From Salegentibacter lacus (lineage in GTDB: Bacteria > Bacteroidota > Bacteroidia > Flavobacteriales > Flavobacteriaceae), in assembly GCF_020164555.1 (NCBI RefSeq), contig NZ_JAIQZB010000010.1:62001-126000 (forward strand): a stretch of DNA of 64,000 nucleotides, in the 5' to 3' direction. The position numbers and the translations under genes are program-made. Below the pieces are notes generated by a model. It was not told the origin of the DNA and searched no databases. It worked only from the letters and a program-made list of their open reading frames with translations. Positions within the stretch are counted from its first letter, which is position 1, and every line of letters starts with the position of its first letter. Positions 24,486-34,129 of the stretch are shown here, one piece after another.

Positions 24486-24950
24486 TTAATAGGTATGTTC
24501 TTGCCCTTCTTTAGTATTCCAGGAGTCTTTAAACAATTGCATATAGGCTAAAGTAAGCACCAAACTGGTAGCAAATCCCATAACCGCTACCACAAAAAGT
24601 ACTATCCCTATATCGGTACCGTAGTCTGTTCGCCACATATTTATAAGATTACCTAAAAAATCGGGGCTTAGTTCGGTGGCATAAAAAGCAAAGAAAATGG
24701 TAAAAAGTATGGTCGCGTTAAACCCGGTAAGCAAGCTCGCCATAAAACCCTTTTGATATTTAAACTTTGCACCTTTAGAACTTCGGTATGCTTTTAAAGC
24801 CAGCCACATTCCGCCAGCCATAATCACGCCGTTAAACAAACTAAACAAAGGATAAATATGTGCATTAAAAAGTGAAAGAATTAAAAAATAAACGATAAGT
24901 CCTACTGCGATTATAAGACCATATTTAATTGGAACACTAAAATTCTTCAT
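24486..24950 (-). CDS. DUF4199-like four-helix membrane protein
   Basis: 154 residues with four hydrophobic helices (~10-27, ~32-52, ~70-92, ~115-138). The second part FKYQKGFMASLLTGFNATIL and the overall pattern resemble the DUF4199 family common in Bacteroidota. No enzymatic motif is visible and function is unknown. It stands alone between the rplU promoter and the divergent M16 genes. DUF4199 is my best family guess. Confidence 0.7.
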   Translation of the reverse strand: MKNFSVPIKYGLIIAVGLIVYFLILSLFNAHIYPLFSLFNGVIMAGGMWLALKAYRSSKGAKFKYQKGFMASLLTGFNATILFTIFFAFYATELSPDFLGNLINMWRTDYGTDIGIVLFVVAVMGFATSLVLTLAYMQLFKDSWNTKEGQEHTY

Positions 24951-25115
24951 AGCTTTGGTTGGTGTTTTTTATTTAATTAAACGGATGTAAATCAGGGAGA
25001 CATTTAAACATTTATGAATAACAAAAATTCTAAATGATAGTCCCAGACTATTAAAACATCCTACTTCAAAAGTAAATTTCTAAAAAAAGTGTCGGTTTTT
25101 AGCTTAATAGCTTGT

Positions 25116-25123
25116 TAATTTTG
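25116..25123 (+). promoter_or_regulatory. Candidate promoter of the M16 peptidase pair
   Basis: TAATTTTG fits the -7 consensus and lies about 110 bases before the first M16 gene, implying a long 5' leader. The 280-base gap around it shows nothing else clear. Confidence 0.4.
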
Positions 25124-25232
25124 ACACTATTCGCACAATTCCACTAATTCCTTATTTATTCTGAAACTATGTTGTAACAAAATACGACTTTCAAGTACTA
25201 ATCTCATACATTAATGAAAAATCTACTAAAAA

Positions 25233-26558
25233 ATGATTAAAAACTTAAAGATGGCTGCCCTTGCATTAGTTTGCAGCGCAGCAGGAATTGCCCAGGAGGT
25301 AGAATTTACCGAATACAACCTGGACAACGGATTACACGTAATTTTACATCAGGACAACACGGCTCCCGTAGCTACTGTTGGAGTGATGTACCACGTAGGT
25401 GCTAAAGACGAAGAAGCTGGCCGTTCTGGCTTTGCTCACTTCTTTGAACACCTTTTATTTGAAGGCACCGAGAATATTGAGCGAGGAAAATGGTTTGATA
25501 TTGTTGCCGCAAATGGTGGTAGCAACAATGCCAACACCACACAAGATCGTACTTATTATTACGAAACTTTCCCTTCTAACAGCCTTGAACTTGGTTTATG
25601 GATGGAGTCTGAAAGAATGCTTCACCCTGTTATTAACGAAGTTGGAGTAGAAACTCAAAACGAAGTTGTTAAAGAAGAAAAACGTTCACGTATAGACAAC
25701 GCTCCTTACGGAAAGATTATCTACGCTACCGGAATCAACAAATATGTTTTTGATAAACATCCTTACAAAAACTCGGTTATTGGTACAATGGAAGATCTTG
25801 ACGCAGCAGAGCTTGATGAATTTAAAGCTTTCTTCGATAAATATTACGGACCAAACAATGCTACTTTAGTTGTTGCCGGTGATATTGAAATTAAAGAAAC
25901 CAAAAAAATGATTGAAAAGTATTTTGCTGAAATTCCTGAAGGAAATGAAGTAGAGCGAGTTTCAATCAAAGAAGAACCAATTACTGAAACTATCACTGCT
26001 ACTGAGTACGATAGTAACATACAGATTCCTGCAAAGTTATTTGTGTACCGCACACCTTCTATGAAAGAGAAAGATGCTTATATTCTTGATATGATCTCTT
26101 CTATTCTTACAGATGGAAAAAGCTCCAGAATGTACAAGAAAATGGTAGACGAAGACAAAACTGCGCTTCAGGTATTGGCTTTTCCAAGATCTCAGGAAGA
26201 TTACGGAACTTATGTAATGGGCGCTCTTGCTTTAGGAGAAACTCCTTTAGATACTCTTGCAGTTTCTATGGATGAAGAGATTGAAAAACTTCAAAACGAG
26301 TTGATTTCTGAAAAAGAATACCAAAAACTTCAGAATAAATTTGAGAATCGTTTTGTAAATTCTAACAGCAGCATTCAGGGAATTGCTTCTTCACTTGCAA
26401 CTTACAATGTTCTTTACGGAGATACCGATCTTATTAACGAAGAGATTGAAATTTACAGAGACATAACCAGAGAAGATATAAAAAGGGTTGCCAACGAGTA
26501 TCTTAATGAGAACCAACGTTTGGAATTAGATTACCTTCCAGAAAGCGAAAAGGAATAA
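25233..26558 (+). CDS. M16 family zinc metalloprotease, catalytic subunit
   Basis: 441 residues. A signal peptide (~1-20, ending GIAQ) sends it to the periplasm. The inverted zinc motif HFFEH is at residues 69-73, with the second conserved Glu in the downstream helix (QNEVVKEEKRSR). The two-domain length fits a processing-peptidase-like M16B subunit. It lies 18 bases before a second M16 gene that lacks the zinc motif, so they probably form a heterodimer of one active and one substrate-binding chain. Confidence 0.95.
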   Translation: MIKNLKMAALALVCSAAGIAQEVEFTEYNLDNGLHVILHQDNTAPVATVGVMYHVGAKDEEAGRSGFAHFFEHLLFEGTENIERGKWFDIVAANGGSNNANTTQDRTYYYETFPSNSLELGLWMESERMLHPVINEVGVETQNEVVKEEKRSRIDNAPYGKIIYATGINKYVFDKHPYKNSVIGTMEDLDAAELDEFKAFFDKYYGPNNATLVVAGDIEIKETKKMIEKYFAEIPEGNEVERVSIKEEPITETITATEYDSNIQIPAKLFVYRTPSMKEKDAYILDMISSILTDGKSSRMYKKMVDEDKTALQVLAFPRSQEDYGTYVMGALALGETPLDTLAVSMDEEIEKLQNELISEKEYQKLQNKFENRFVNSNSSIQGIASSLATYNVLYGDTDLINEEIEIYRDITREDIKRVANEYLNENQRLELDYLPESEKE

Positions 26559-26576
26559 CCTAAAAAAATACAAAGA

Positions 26577-28637
26577 ATGAAATTCAATATACTTACATTA
26601 TTTTTAGCCTGTTTTTTGACCACAGCGGCAATTGCACAGGTAGACCGTTCCAAACAACCGGAACCGGGACCGGCGCCAAAAATTAATCTTGGCCAGCCAG
26701 ATGAATTCACACTAAATAACGGTTTAAAAGTTTTAGTTGTAGAGAACCATAAATTACCTAGGGTTTCTGCTTCTTTAATTATAGACAATAAACCTCACGC
26801 CGAAACAAAACCGGCCACTTCTTCTCTTGTTGGTTCTTTAATGGGAACAGGAACCGAGAATATGTCTAAAGACGATTTTAACGAAGAGATAGACTTTTTA
26901 GGAGCAAGTATCAACTTAGGAGCAGAAAGTGCTTACGCAAGCTCGCTTTCTAAATTTTTTCCGAGAGTTATGGAGCTTATGGCCGAAGGAGCTTTAAGAC
27001 CAAAATTTACCCAGGAAGAATTTGAAGCCGAAAAGAACAAACAAATTGAAAGTTTAAAATCTATCAATAAAGATGTAGGTTCTATCGCCAGCCGTGTTAG
27101 TGCAGCATTAGCTTACGGAGCTAACCACCCTTACGGGGAATTTGCTACAGTAGAAAATACTGAAAATGTTACACTAGAAGATATTGAAAACTTTTACAAC
27201 AGCTATTTTAAACCAGACAATGCTTACCTGGTAGTAGTTGGTGACGTTAAAACTTCGGAAGTTAAGAAATTAGCTGAAAAGAATTTTGGCCAATGGAAAG
27301 CCGGTGCTCCAAACGAGCAGGATTTACCAGAAGTTACTAATGTTGACGAAACGCAAATCAACCTGGTAGATATGCCAAATGCTGTACAGAGTGAATTAAG
27401 ACTTCAAAACACCATAGATCTTAAAATGGCTGATGAAGACTACTTCCCTGTTTTAGTTGCAAACCAAATTCTTGGTGGTAGTTTTGGAAGTTACCTAAAT
27501 ATGAACCTTAGAGAAGACAAAGGTTATACTTACGGAGCGAGAACAAGCACGGGAGCAGATAAGTATGCTTCAAGATTTGTTGCACAGGCAAGCGTTAGAA
27601 ACGCGGTAACCGATAGCGCAATTGTAGAATCTTTAAAAGAAATCAGAAGAATTAAAACCGAGCCTGTAGATGCTGAAATGTTGGAAAACGCGAAAAGCAA
27701 ATTTGCAGGTGATTTTGTGTTAAGATTAGAGCAACCTTCTACCATCGCTAATTATGCCCTTAACATTAAAACCAATGATTTAAATGATGATTTTTACGAG
27801 ACTTTTCTTCAAAAAATCAACGCAGTTACTGCAGATGATATTCAACGTGTAGCCAATAAATATTATCAAACCGATAATATGAGAATTGTTGTTGCAGGGA
27901 AAGCTTCAGAAATTGCTGAAAACCTTGAAAAGGTAGAATTAGACGGAAAAACAATTCCGGTTAAATATTACAACAAACTTGGTGAAGAAGTTGAAAAACC
28001 TCAAGCTAAAGAAGTTGATGCTTCTATAACTGTAGAGAAAGTTTTTGCAGATTATATAGAAGCTATCGGCGGCCGTGATGCTGTGGAAGAAGTAGAAAGT
28101 GTAGTGATGAAAGCTGAAGCCACTGTGCAAGGAATGGCATTAAACCTAGTTCAAAAAAGAACTATGAATGGCGAACTAAACCAGGAAGTTTCTGTTGGAG
28201 GTAATGTGATGAGCAAGCAAGTATTTACCGGCGAATCTGGATTTGTTATGGCACAGGGACAAAAAATTCCTTATACCGACGACCAGATCAAAACTGCCAA
28301 AATAGAAGCCAACCCGTTCCCGGAACTAGAAGTAGGTGATGCTACTTTAGAAGGAATTGAAAGCGTTGAAGGCACCGATGCTTATGTTGTTGCTCTTACC
28401 GACAATTATAAAGCTTTCTATAACGTAGACAACGGTTTAAAAATGCAAACGGTACAAACTATATCGCAAGGCGCACAAACAATGAATGTTCCAATGGGAT
28501 TCAGTGACTACCAGGAAGTAAAAGGGGTGAAATTTCCTTTTAAAATGACCCAGGCCGCAGGCCCACAAACATTTGAATTTGACGTTACTGAGATCCTTAT
28601 TAACGAAGGAGTTTCAGCTGAAGATTTTGAAGAATAG
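26577..28637 (+). CDS. M16 family non-catalytic subunit with extra C-terminal domain
   Basis: 686 residues. Signal peptide ~1-20. The M16 domains (~40-465) keep the substrate-binding motif LREDKGYTYGARTS but have SSLVGSLMGTGTEN where HxxEH should be, so this chain is not a protease itself. After a linker, residues ~490-686 form an additional beta-rich domain (YIEAIGGRDAVEEVESVVMK, VEGTDAYVVALTD, KFPFKMTQ) resembling outer-membrane lipoprotein-sorting (LolA-like) domains. A terminator follows at 28660. Confidence 0.93.
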   Translation: MKFNILTLFLACFLTTAAIAQVDRSKQPEPGPAPKINLGQPDEFTLNNGLKVLVVENHKLPRVSASLIIDNKPHAETKPATSSLVGSLMGTGTENMSKDDFNEEIDFLGASINLGAESAYASSLSKFFPRVMELMAEGALRPKFTQEEFEAEKNKQIESLKSINKDVGSIASRVSAALAYGANHPYGEFATVENTENVTLEDIENFYNSYFKPDNAYLVVVGDVKTSEVKKLAEKNFGQWKAGAPNEQDLPEVTNVDETQINLVDMPNAVQSELRLQNTIDLKMADEDYFPVLVANQILGGSFGSYLNMNLREDKGYTYGARTSTGADKYASRFVAQASVRNAVTDSAIVESLKEIRRIKTEPVDAEMLENAKSKFAGDFVLRLEQPSTIANYALNIKTNDLNDDFYETFLQKINAVTADDIQRVANKYYQTDNMRIVVAGKASEIAENLEKVELDGKTIPVKYYNKLGEEVEKPQAKEVDASITVEKVFADYIEAIGGRDAVEEVESVVMKAEATVQGMALNLVQKRTMNGELNQEVSVGGNVMSKQVFTGESGFVMAQGQKIPYTDDQIKTAKIEANPFPELEVGDATLEGIESVEGTDAYVVALTDNYKAFYNVDNGLKMQTVQTISQGAQTMNVPMGFSDYQEVKGVKFPFKMTQAAGPQTFEFDVTEILINEGVSAEDFEE

Positions 28638-28659
28638 TGATTTTTTGTTAATGTTAGAG

Positions 28660-28692
28660 AGAACCGGCCAGCAATGGTCGGTTCTTTTATTT
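28660..28692 (+). terminator. Terminator of the M16 pair
   Basis: AGAACCGGCC / GGTCGGTTCT (10 bp with one G-T pair) followed by TTTATTTT, 22 bases after the stop. Confidence 0.8.
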
Positions 28693-28712
28693 TAAAACCA
28701 AATCTATATTTT

Positions 28713-29132
28713 ATGGAAATTGAAATCAATAAACATCTTCTACCATCATATTTTAAAATTATCTCTTTAGTAATTATAGGCTTAGCCATCATTTCTGCGA
28801 TAATAAGCTTTAATGAACAACTAAACCTAGACCCAAACATTTTCCTACCGCTTGGGAAATACTTATTCCTGTTGGCGCTGGTATTTTTCACCTTTTCAAG
28901 AGAAAAGAATGAAGAAAAATCTTTTCATCAGCTAAGATTAAAATGTTTGATTCCATCTATAATCTTTGCTAATATCTTCTTTCTTCTCGAAACTTTTATG
29001 GAGTTATTTAAATCAGTTGAGCATCGCGAATTTATGTCTGCCTTCGAGGTTTTACTGATCTTTCATATCTATTATTTAGTTTCCTTTTTTTTCTATAAGA
29101 ACAAGCAAAAGAAGACACAAAAAACTGTATAG
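28713..29132 (+). CDS. Four-helix membrane protein of unknown function
   Basis: 139 residues from the ATG at 28713; an earlier ATG at 28674 lies inside the terminator hairpin and is unlikely. Four hydrophobic segments (~13-33, ~45-60, ~75-95, ~110-125) end in a Lys-rich tail (YKNKQKKTQKTV), consistent with a cytoplasmic C-terminus. No family recognised. It ends 7 bases from the convergent DMT transporter gene. Confidence 0.6.
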   Translation: MEIEINKHLLPSYFKIISLVIIGLAIISAIISFNEQLNLDPNIFLPLGKYLFLLALVFFTFSREKNEEKSFHQLRLKCLIPSIIFANIFFLLETFMELFKSVEHREFMSAFEVLLIFHIYYLVSFFFYKNKQKKTQKTV

Positions 29133-29139
29133 ATTTAGA

Positions 29140-30045
29140 TCAGGTAGCCTGTTTTCTATACTTTGAAAATACTTTTTTAGATCGGTTTACGATAAACACC
29201 CCAATTAAAATAACAAAGGCTGAAAGTAATTGCAAGGCACTAAAAACTTCTCCATCTAAAATTCCCCAACCTAAAGCCACTACAGGAATAGTATAAGTTA
29301 CCGAAGTAGTAAAAACAGGATCGGAAATCTGCACCAACTTATTAAAAATTATCATTGCTACTCCGGTTCCAATTACTCCCAAAATAGCAACATAACCTAT
29401 AGATTGTTGTAGTACGATATTAGAAAGATCCTTTCCAAAAAATCCTGAAAAATATAAAATTACCAGCGTAGGAAGTAGTAAAACCGTAAAACTTCCGGCA
29501 GCAATCCCTAGCGGACTCATTCCACTCATGTGGGTCTTAAGTATATTCACATTCATTGCGTAACAGGAAGCCGCGATAATCACTAAAAGAGAATAGAGGT
29601 AATTCTGGTCTGGGTTTATACTAGCTCCGCTTAAAATAAGCCCTGCAGTACCCAATAAACCAATCACCACTCCCAATATTTTATTTTGGTTGAATGCCGC
29701 CTTAAAAAACATCGCTCCAAAAATAAGCGTCATTAAAGGTGTTGCCGCATTTAAAATGGAAGCTACAGCACTGTCAATTTCGGTTTCAGCAAAAGAAAAG
29801 AGGTAAACCGGAAAGAAATTTCCTAAAAAACCAATTAAAAACATCCACTTCCACTGACTTTTCTTGATTTTTATTACAGATTTAAAACCAATAAGAATAA
29901 GAAAAACAGCGGCAAAGATTATTCTAAAGGAACCAACTTCTATAGCCGTTAAACCTACCAGTCCTTTTTTAATAAGAATGAAAGAACTTCCCCAAACAAT
30001 AGAAAGTACTACCAGGTAAACCCACTTTAATTTCTCTAAAGGCAT
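29140..30045 (-). CDS. EamA/DMT family transporter
   Basis: About 301 residues from the ATG at 30045 (an ATG at 30066 would add seven). Ten predicted helices arranged as two EamA repeats; the first begins VVLSIVWGSSFILIKKGL, the second SLLVIIAASCYAMNVNILK. Members export amino acids or other metabolites; substrate unknown. LLSAFVILIGVFIVNRSKK is the typical last helix with a basic tail. It stands between the unknown membrane gene and gldD and has its own short leader. Confidence 0.9.
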   Translation of the reverse strand: MPLEKLKWVYLVVLSIVWGSSFILIKKGLVGLTAIEVGSFRIIFAAVFLILIGFKSVIKIKKSQWKWMFLIGFLGNFFPVYLFSFAETEIDSAVASILNAATPLMTLIFGAMFFKAAFNQNKILGVVIGLLGTAGLILSGASINPDQNYLYSLLVIIAASCYAMNVNILKTHMSGMSPLGIAAGSFTVLLLPTLVILYFSGFFGKDLSNIVLQQSIGYVAILGVIGTGVAMIIFNKLVQISDPVFTTSVTYTIPVVALGWGILDGEVFSALQLLSAFVILIGVFIVNRSKKVFSKYRKQAT

Positions 30046-30141
30046 ATTTTCGCTTTTAAGCTGCAAAAATCGTTATTCCTTTAAAGCTAAAAAGAAAAGA
30101 AGGGATTAATTTTAAAATGATTTTTAGTTAGCGCCAGATTC

Positions 30142-30705
30142 TTAATTTTCCCAGCGGAAAGTTTCAATCATATGCTTCATATCCTTTTTCAGATAATCGG
30201 CAGCGGGAATAATAGAATCGTAATTTGGTTTTGTCCTAAAATAAGCTGAAGCCGTCACAAAATGATTTACGCTATCGGTAAGATAGAATTGCGCCTGGGA
30301 AGCCGCATCGCCCGAAACTTCATAAAACATCCCGTAGACGTCCTGAATCTCGTTGGTGTAAACGTCTCCTTCAATAGCATCAGCTTTTATGGTGTGTTGT
30401 AGTGGAAGTTTTTGCGCATCAGCCAGTAAAGAATCAAGATTATTATCAACTTCCTGATAGGTAATAAAAATGGTTCCGCTTAGATCATTATATTCAAGAT
30501 CTATCCAGCAGGGAATATTATTTCGCGAAGCTTTTACCTCGGCAAGGGTATTCATTTCAAAATTATATGGACAGTTAAAATTTGTAGCTTCATAATTTGC
30601 TTCAGGATAATTAAGGGATAGAAATGCGCGGGGCTTAGGTGTGGTAGCTTCTTCGCCACAACTCATAAGTATTAAAACCATCAAAATCAACACACATCTT
30701 TTCAT
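30142..30705 (-). CDS. gldD: Gliding motility lipoprotein GldD
   Basis: 187 residues. Lipoprotein signal MKRCVLILMVLILMSCG with lipobox Cys16. The body matches GldD of gliding Bacteroidota: PRAFLSLNYPEANYE, FNCPYNFEMN, IPCWIDLEYNDLSGTIFITY and HMIETFRWEN at the end. GldD is needed for gliding and for type IX secretion-linked processes. It follows gldE by 13 bases in the conserved order mutY-ssb-gldE-gldD. Confidence 0.95.
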   Translation of the reverse strand: MKRCVLILMVLILMSCGEEATTPKPRAFLSLNYPEANYEATNFNCPYNFEMNTLAEVKASRNNIPCWIDLEYNDLSGTIFITYQEVDNNLDSLLADAQKLPLQHTIKADAIEGDVYTNEIQDVYGMFYEVSGDAASQAQFYLTDSVNHFVTASAYFRTKPNYDSIIPAADYLKKDMKHMIETFRWEN

Positions 30706-30718
30706 ACTACACAGTTTC

Positions 30719-32041
30719 CTAAACCGGTGAAATATTCACTTTAATCTGTTTAAGCCGTTTGTTATCTAAAACTTCTACCGTAAAGCTATAATTCAAATAA
30801 TAGATCACATCATTTTTCTTTGGAAAACCTCCTGAAATCTCCAGAAGAAATCCCGCCAGGGTATCGGCCTCACCTTTTCGCTCTTCAAAAGCAACAGGAT
30901 CTTCAATTTTCACAATTCTATAGAAATCTTTTAGCGGCGTTTTACCTTCAAAAACGTAAGTATTTTCATCCAATTTAGAATACACTAAATCCTCATCATC
31001 AAACTCATCGCTAATATCCCCAACAATTTCTTCAATAATATCTTCCAAAGATATAAGTCCGCTGGTACCACCATATTCGTCTACCACAATCGCCAAATGG
31101 TTCTTTTTGGTTTTAAAGTCATTCAGCAAGTCGTCCAGCTTTTTATTCTCCGGAACAAAATATGGCTCTCGCAGTAAGCTGGTCCACTCAAAAGCATTTT
31201 CATCTAAATAGGGCAACAAATCTTTTACGTATAAAATACCAATTACATTATCTATATTTTCACGATAAACCGGAATCCTTGAATAACCACGATCTATAAT
31301 TTCAGGAATTATTTCCTTATAAGTTTGGCTTTCATTTAAGGCAAAAATATCCATCCTTGGGCGCATTACCTGCTTGGTATCGGTATTCCCAAAAGACACA
31401 ATTCCCTGTAGGATTTTTTGCTCCTCTTTCGTAGTATCCTCTTCACTGGTAAGCTCTAAAGCTTGCGACAATTGATCTATACTTATAAAAGATCGCTGTT
31501 TCCCGAGACGGCTATGCATAAAGATGGTGACCGCACGCATCGGGCCGCTTAAAGGAGTGAAGAGAGTATCGAGAAAATTTAAAGGTCGCGCCATAAAATT
31601 TGAAAACAGCACGTTATTCCGACTTGCATAAACTTTAGGTAGAATTTCGCCAAATAGAAGGATAATAAATGTGATTACCCCAACCTCAATAAGAAATTTG
31701 AAATTAATACCGTAGAACTCCGTATTCATTCCGCCAAAAATCCTGTCGGTAAGGCTATCAAATAATAACACGATAGCGATGTTTATAAAGTTATTGGCGA
31801 CGAGAATGGTAGCGAGCAACTTTTTTGGCTTATCTAATAGATTAACCACAATTTGCTGCGACTTGCTGCGCTTCCCGTCTTCGGTAATTACATCGGCGGG
31901 GGTTAATGAAAAGAAAGCAACTTCAGCACCCGAAATTAAGGCGGAGCAAAGTAAAAGCAGCAATAAAATTAAATAGCTAAATAGCTGCGTAAAATCAAAA
32001 GCGGCCCAAAACAAAAGTAAACTGGGAGGTTCTGAATCCAA
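30719..32041 (-). CDS. gldE: Gliding motility-associated protein GldE (CNNM/CBS/CorC-HlyC)
   Basis: 440 residues. An N-terminal CNNM (DUF21) membrane domain (~15-190), two CBS repeats (~205-330, with PRMDIFALNESQTYKEIIPE and GILYVKDLLPYLDE) and a C-terminal CorC/HlyC domain (~345-435). Related proteins take part in Mg or Co transport; GldE is tied to GldD function in gliding. DEYGGTSGLISLEDIIEEI is the signature between the CBS repeats and the C-terminal domain. The start is TTG at 32041, giving MDSEPPSLLL; no ATG is available nearby. Confidence 0.94.
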   Translation of the reverse strand: MDSEPPSLLLFWAAFDFTQLFSYLILLLLLLCSALISGAEVAFFSLTPADVITEDGKRSKSQQIVVNLLDKPKKLLATILVANNFINIAIVLLFDSLTDRIFGGMNTEFYGINFKFLIEVGVITFIILLFGEILPKVYASRNNVLFSNFMARPLNFLDTLFTPLSGPMRAVTIFMHSRLGKQRSFISIDQLSQALELTSEEDTTKEEQKILQGIVSFGNTDTKQVMRPRMDIFALNESQTYKEIIPEIIDRGYSRIPVYRENIDNVIGILYVKDLLPYLDENAFEWTSLLREPYFVPENKKLDDLLNDFKTKKNHLAIVVDEYGGTSGLISLEDIIEEIVGDISDEFDDEDLVYSKLDENTYVFEGKTPLKDFYRIVKIEDPVAFEERKGEADTLAGFLLEISGGFPKKNDVIYYLNYSFTVEVLDNKRLKQIKVNISPV

Positions 32042-32062
32042 ATGACGGTGTTTTAATTAAAC

Positions 32063-32533
32063 TTAAAATGGCAAATCGTCTTCCTCTTCTTCTTTTGCCA
32101 TAGATTGATCGGCAAAATTATCATTTTTAGGCGTGTTTTGTTGATTTTGTGCCGGGGAATTTTGCTGTTGCGTATTTCCGCCACCTTCACTCTCTCCTTT
32201 TGGAGTTAAAAAGGTAAACTCTGTGCACTGAATTTCGGTAGAGTAACGATCATTTCCCTGGTCGTCCTGCCATTTTCGAGTTTTAATCCTACCTTCTATA
32301 AAAACTTTATCTCCTTTCTTAAGGTACTTTTCGCAAATTTCAGCTGCTTTATTACGCACCACAATGTTATGCCATTCGGTATTGGTAACGCGCTCGTTGG
32401 TAGTACGGTTAGTATAAGTTTCGTTGGTAGCCAGCGGAAACCGCCCAATAGCGCCACCGCCTTCAAAATAATGCATTTTCACGTCGTCTCCCGTATGCCC
32501 AATCAGCATTACTTTGTTTAATGTACCTGTCAT
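32063..32533 (-). CDS. ssb: Single-stranded DNA-binding protein
   Basis: 156 residues from the ATG at 32533, giving the standard TGTLNKVMLIGHTGDDV N-terminus; an extension of eight codons upstream is possible but atypical. The OB-fold covers ~1-107 (EWHNIVVRNKAAEICEKYL, KGDKVFIEGRIKTRKWQD). A Gln/Asn-rich linker leads to the acidic docking tip EEEEDDLPF that recruits replication and repair partners. It lies between mutY and gldE, the typical order in the phylum. Confidence 0.97.
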   Translation of the reverse strand: MTGTLNKVMLIGHTGDDVKMHYFEGGGAIGRFPLATNETYTNRTTNERVTNTEWHNIVVRNKAAEICEKYLKKGDKVFIEGRIKTRKWQDDQGNDRYSTEIQCTEFTFLTPKGESEGGGNTQQQNSPAQNQQNTPKNDNFADQSMAKEEEEDDLPF

Positions 32534-32636
32534 CTCGATTAAATATTTTTGAGCCAAAAAGGCTATTTATTTACACCCTAAAATACTGAAAAATTTATTG
32601 CTAATTAAAGCTAAATTCCAGAAAACTTTAAACAAT

Positions 32637-33692
32637 TTATAAGGAATAGGTTTCCAGCGCGGTTTCTTCAAGGAAATTAGCAATTAAAACCGGCACCGGA
32701 TAATCTTTTACATCTTTTACAAGAATTCCCTCTTCCCCAATTCTTCCAGCTTTAACCCACCAAAAATGAGTGTAGATATGCTGATGCGAAAGTTTATGTA
32801 CCACCGGTTTTTTATTGTGGAGTTGTAGCGAAAGTTCCTGTTCACCAAGAATCTCGCTTATCTTTTCTTCCGAAGGAAAAGCGCCTTCACTTACCGGTTC
32901 TTCGGTTTCTATTAATGGAAACTCATATAAACCATTCCAAATCCCCTTTCCGGTTCTTTGCTGAAGTAGGGTTTTATTTTCTTCAGAATAAACTACTAAA
33001 TAATTAAAATAACGCTTCTTAACTTTTGCTTTCTTCAGCTTAACGGGTAGTTCCTGAATTGTATTTTTCTGTAAAGCCAGACAACCCGAGCTTAAAGGAC
33101 AAGTTTCGCAAAGCGGATTTCTGGGTTTGCACTGAAGCGCTCCAAATTCCATTAAAGCCTGGTTGAAACTGGAAGGATCTTTTTCATCTAACAATTCAGA
33201 AGCCAGGGCTTTAAACTCCTTGATTCCTGACGTAGAGTTTATAGGCGTATCAATATCAAAAAAACGAGCCAAAACCCTGTAAACATTCCCATCTACCACA
33301 GCAACCGGTTCATTATAGCAAATTGAAGCAATAGCTGCGGCGGTATAATCGCCTACCCCTTTTAATTTTTTAAGTTCTTTATAGGAGTTCGGAAAAACGC
33401 CATTAAGCTCTTCAGCCACATATTTAGCACTTTCGTGAAGGTTTCTGGCGCGGGAATAATAACCCAAACCCTGCCATAGTTTTAGCACCTTTTCCTGTGA
33501 TGCTTCGGCTAAATTAAAAACGCTGGGAAAAGCACTTGTAAAACGCTGATAATAGGGCAAACCCTGCTCTATTCTGGTTTGTTGCAACATAATTTCACTA
33601 AGCCAAATACGGTAAGGATCGCTGGTTTTGCGCCAGGGCAATTCACGCTTATTTTTTAAATACCAATCAATCAACACTTTAGAAAATACCAT
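32637..33692 (-). CDS. mutY: A/G-specific adenine DNA glycosylase MutY
   Basis: 351 residues from the ATG at 33692 (a TTG two codons upstream is possible). It removes adenine mispaired with 8-oxoguanine. Motifs: catalytic Glu in WLSEIMLQQTRIEQ (~30-43), HhH LKGVGDYTAAAIAS, the catalytic-Asp helix AVVDGNVYRVLARF, the 4Fe-4S ligands C-x6-C-x2-C-x5-C in CKPRNPLCETCPLSSGC, and a C-terminal NUDIX-like domain (~220-345) recognising 8-oxoG. Confidence 0.97.
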   Translation of the reverse strand: MVFSKVLIDWYLKNKRELPWRKTSDPYRIWLSEIMLQQTRIEQGLPYYQRFTSAFPSVFNLAEASQEKVLKLWQGLGYYSRARNLHESAKYVAEELNGVFPNSYKELKKLKGVGDYTAAAIASICYNEPVAVVDGNVYRVLARFFDIDTPINSTSGIKEFKALASELLDEKDPSSFNQALMEFGALQCKPRNPLCETCPLSSGCLALQKNTIQELPVKLKKAKVKKRYFNYLVVYSEENKTLLQQRTGKGIWNGLYEFPLIETEEPVSEGAFPSEEKISEILGEQELSLQLHNKKPVVHKLSHQHIYTHFWWVKAGRIGEEGILVKDVKDYPVPVLIANFLEETALETYSL

Positions 33693-33753
33693 AAACAAAA
33701 TAGACTTGGTGCAATATTAAAAGTTTATTCCGTTATTATTTAATGAATTAGGC

Positions 33754-33785
33754 TTGAAATATTGTAGATTTAATTCTTATATTTG
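33754..33785 (+). promoter_or_regulatory. Promoter of the HU gene
   Basis: TTG at 33754-33756, a 21-base spacer and TATATTTG at 33778-33785 fit the flavobacterial -33/-7 pattern. The ATG is 50 bases downstream. Confidence 0.65.
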
Positions 33786-33835
33786 CGCCCTTGAAAAAAC
33801 AGAAATCCCAATTTATAATATTAAATAGCACGAAA

Positions 33836-34126
33836 ATGACGAAAGCAGATATTGTAGCAAACATATCCGAAAAATTAGGAATGGAAAAAGGTGATGTCCA
33901 GGCTACTATTGAAACCTTCATGGATGAGGTTAAAACTTCATTAGAAAGTGGAGACAACGTATATTTAAGAGGATTTGGAAGCTTTGTTGTAAAGACAAGG
34001 GCTGAAAAAACCGGAAGAAATATCTCTAAAAACACGACTATTAAAATTCCTGCACATAATATCCCGGCTTTTAAACCAGCCAAGATCTTTGTTGAAGGGG
34101 TTAAAACAAACGTTGAAGTTAAGTAA
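33836..34126 (+). CDS. HU/IHF family DNA-binding protein
   Basis: 96 residues from the ATG at 33836; an upstream frame extension overlaps the promoter region. MTKADIVANISEKLGMEKGD is the typical N-terminal helix pair, and GDNVYLRGFGSFVVKTRAEK the beta arm base, followed by the DNA-intercalating arm with TTIKIPAHNIPAFKPAK. It bends and compacts DNA as a dimer. The arm has Pro at the usual tip. A small basic gene follows 56 bases later, perhaps on the same transcript. Confidence 0.95.
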   Translation: MTKADIVANISEKLGMEKGDVQATIETFMDEVKTSLESGDNVYLRGFGSFVVKTRAEKTGRNISKNTTIKIPAHNIPAFKPAKIFVEGVKTNVEVK

Positions 34127-34129
34127 TTT

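Noticed and set aside
25213-25239. Eight-codon frame (MKNLLKND) overlapping the start of the first M16 gene
   Set aside because: Too short and without conservation data; could be an upstream ORF but is easily chance in AT-rich leader sequence.
28674-28712. Earlier ATG for the membrane gene ending at 29132
   Set aside because: This start lies within the terminator hairpin of the M16 pair; the ATG at 28713 is a better start.
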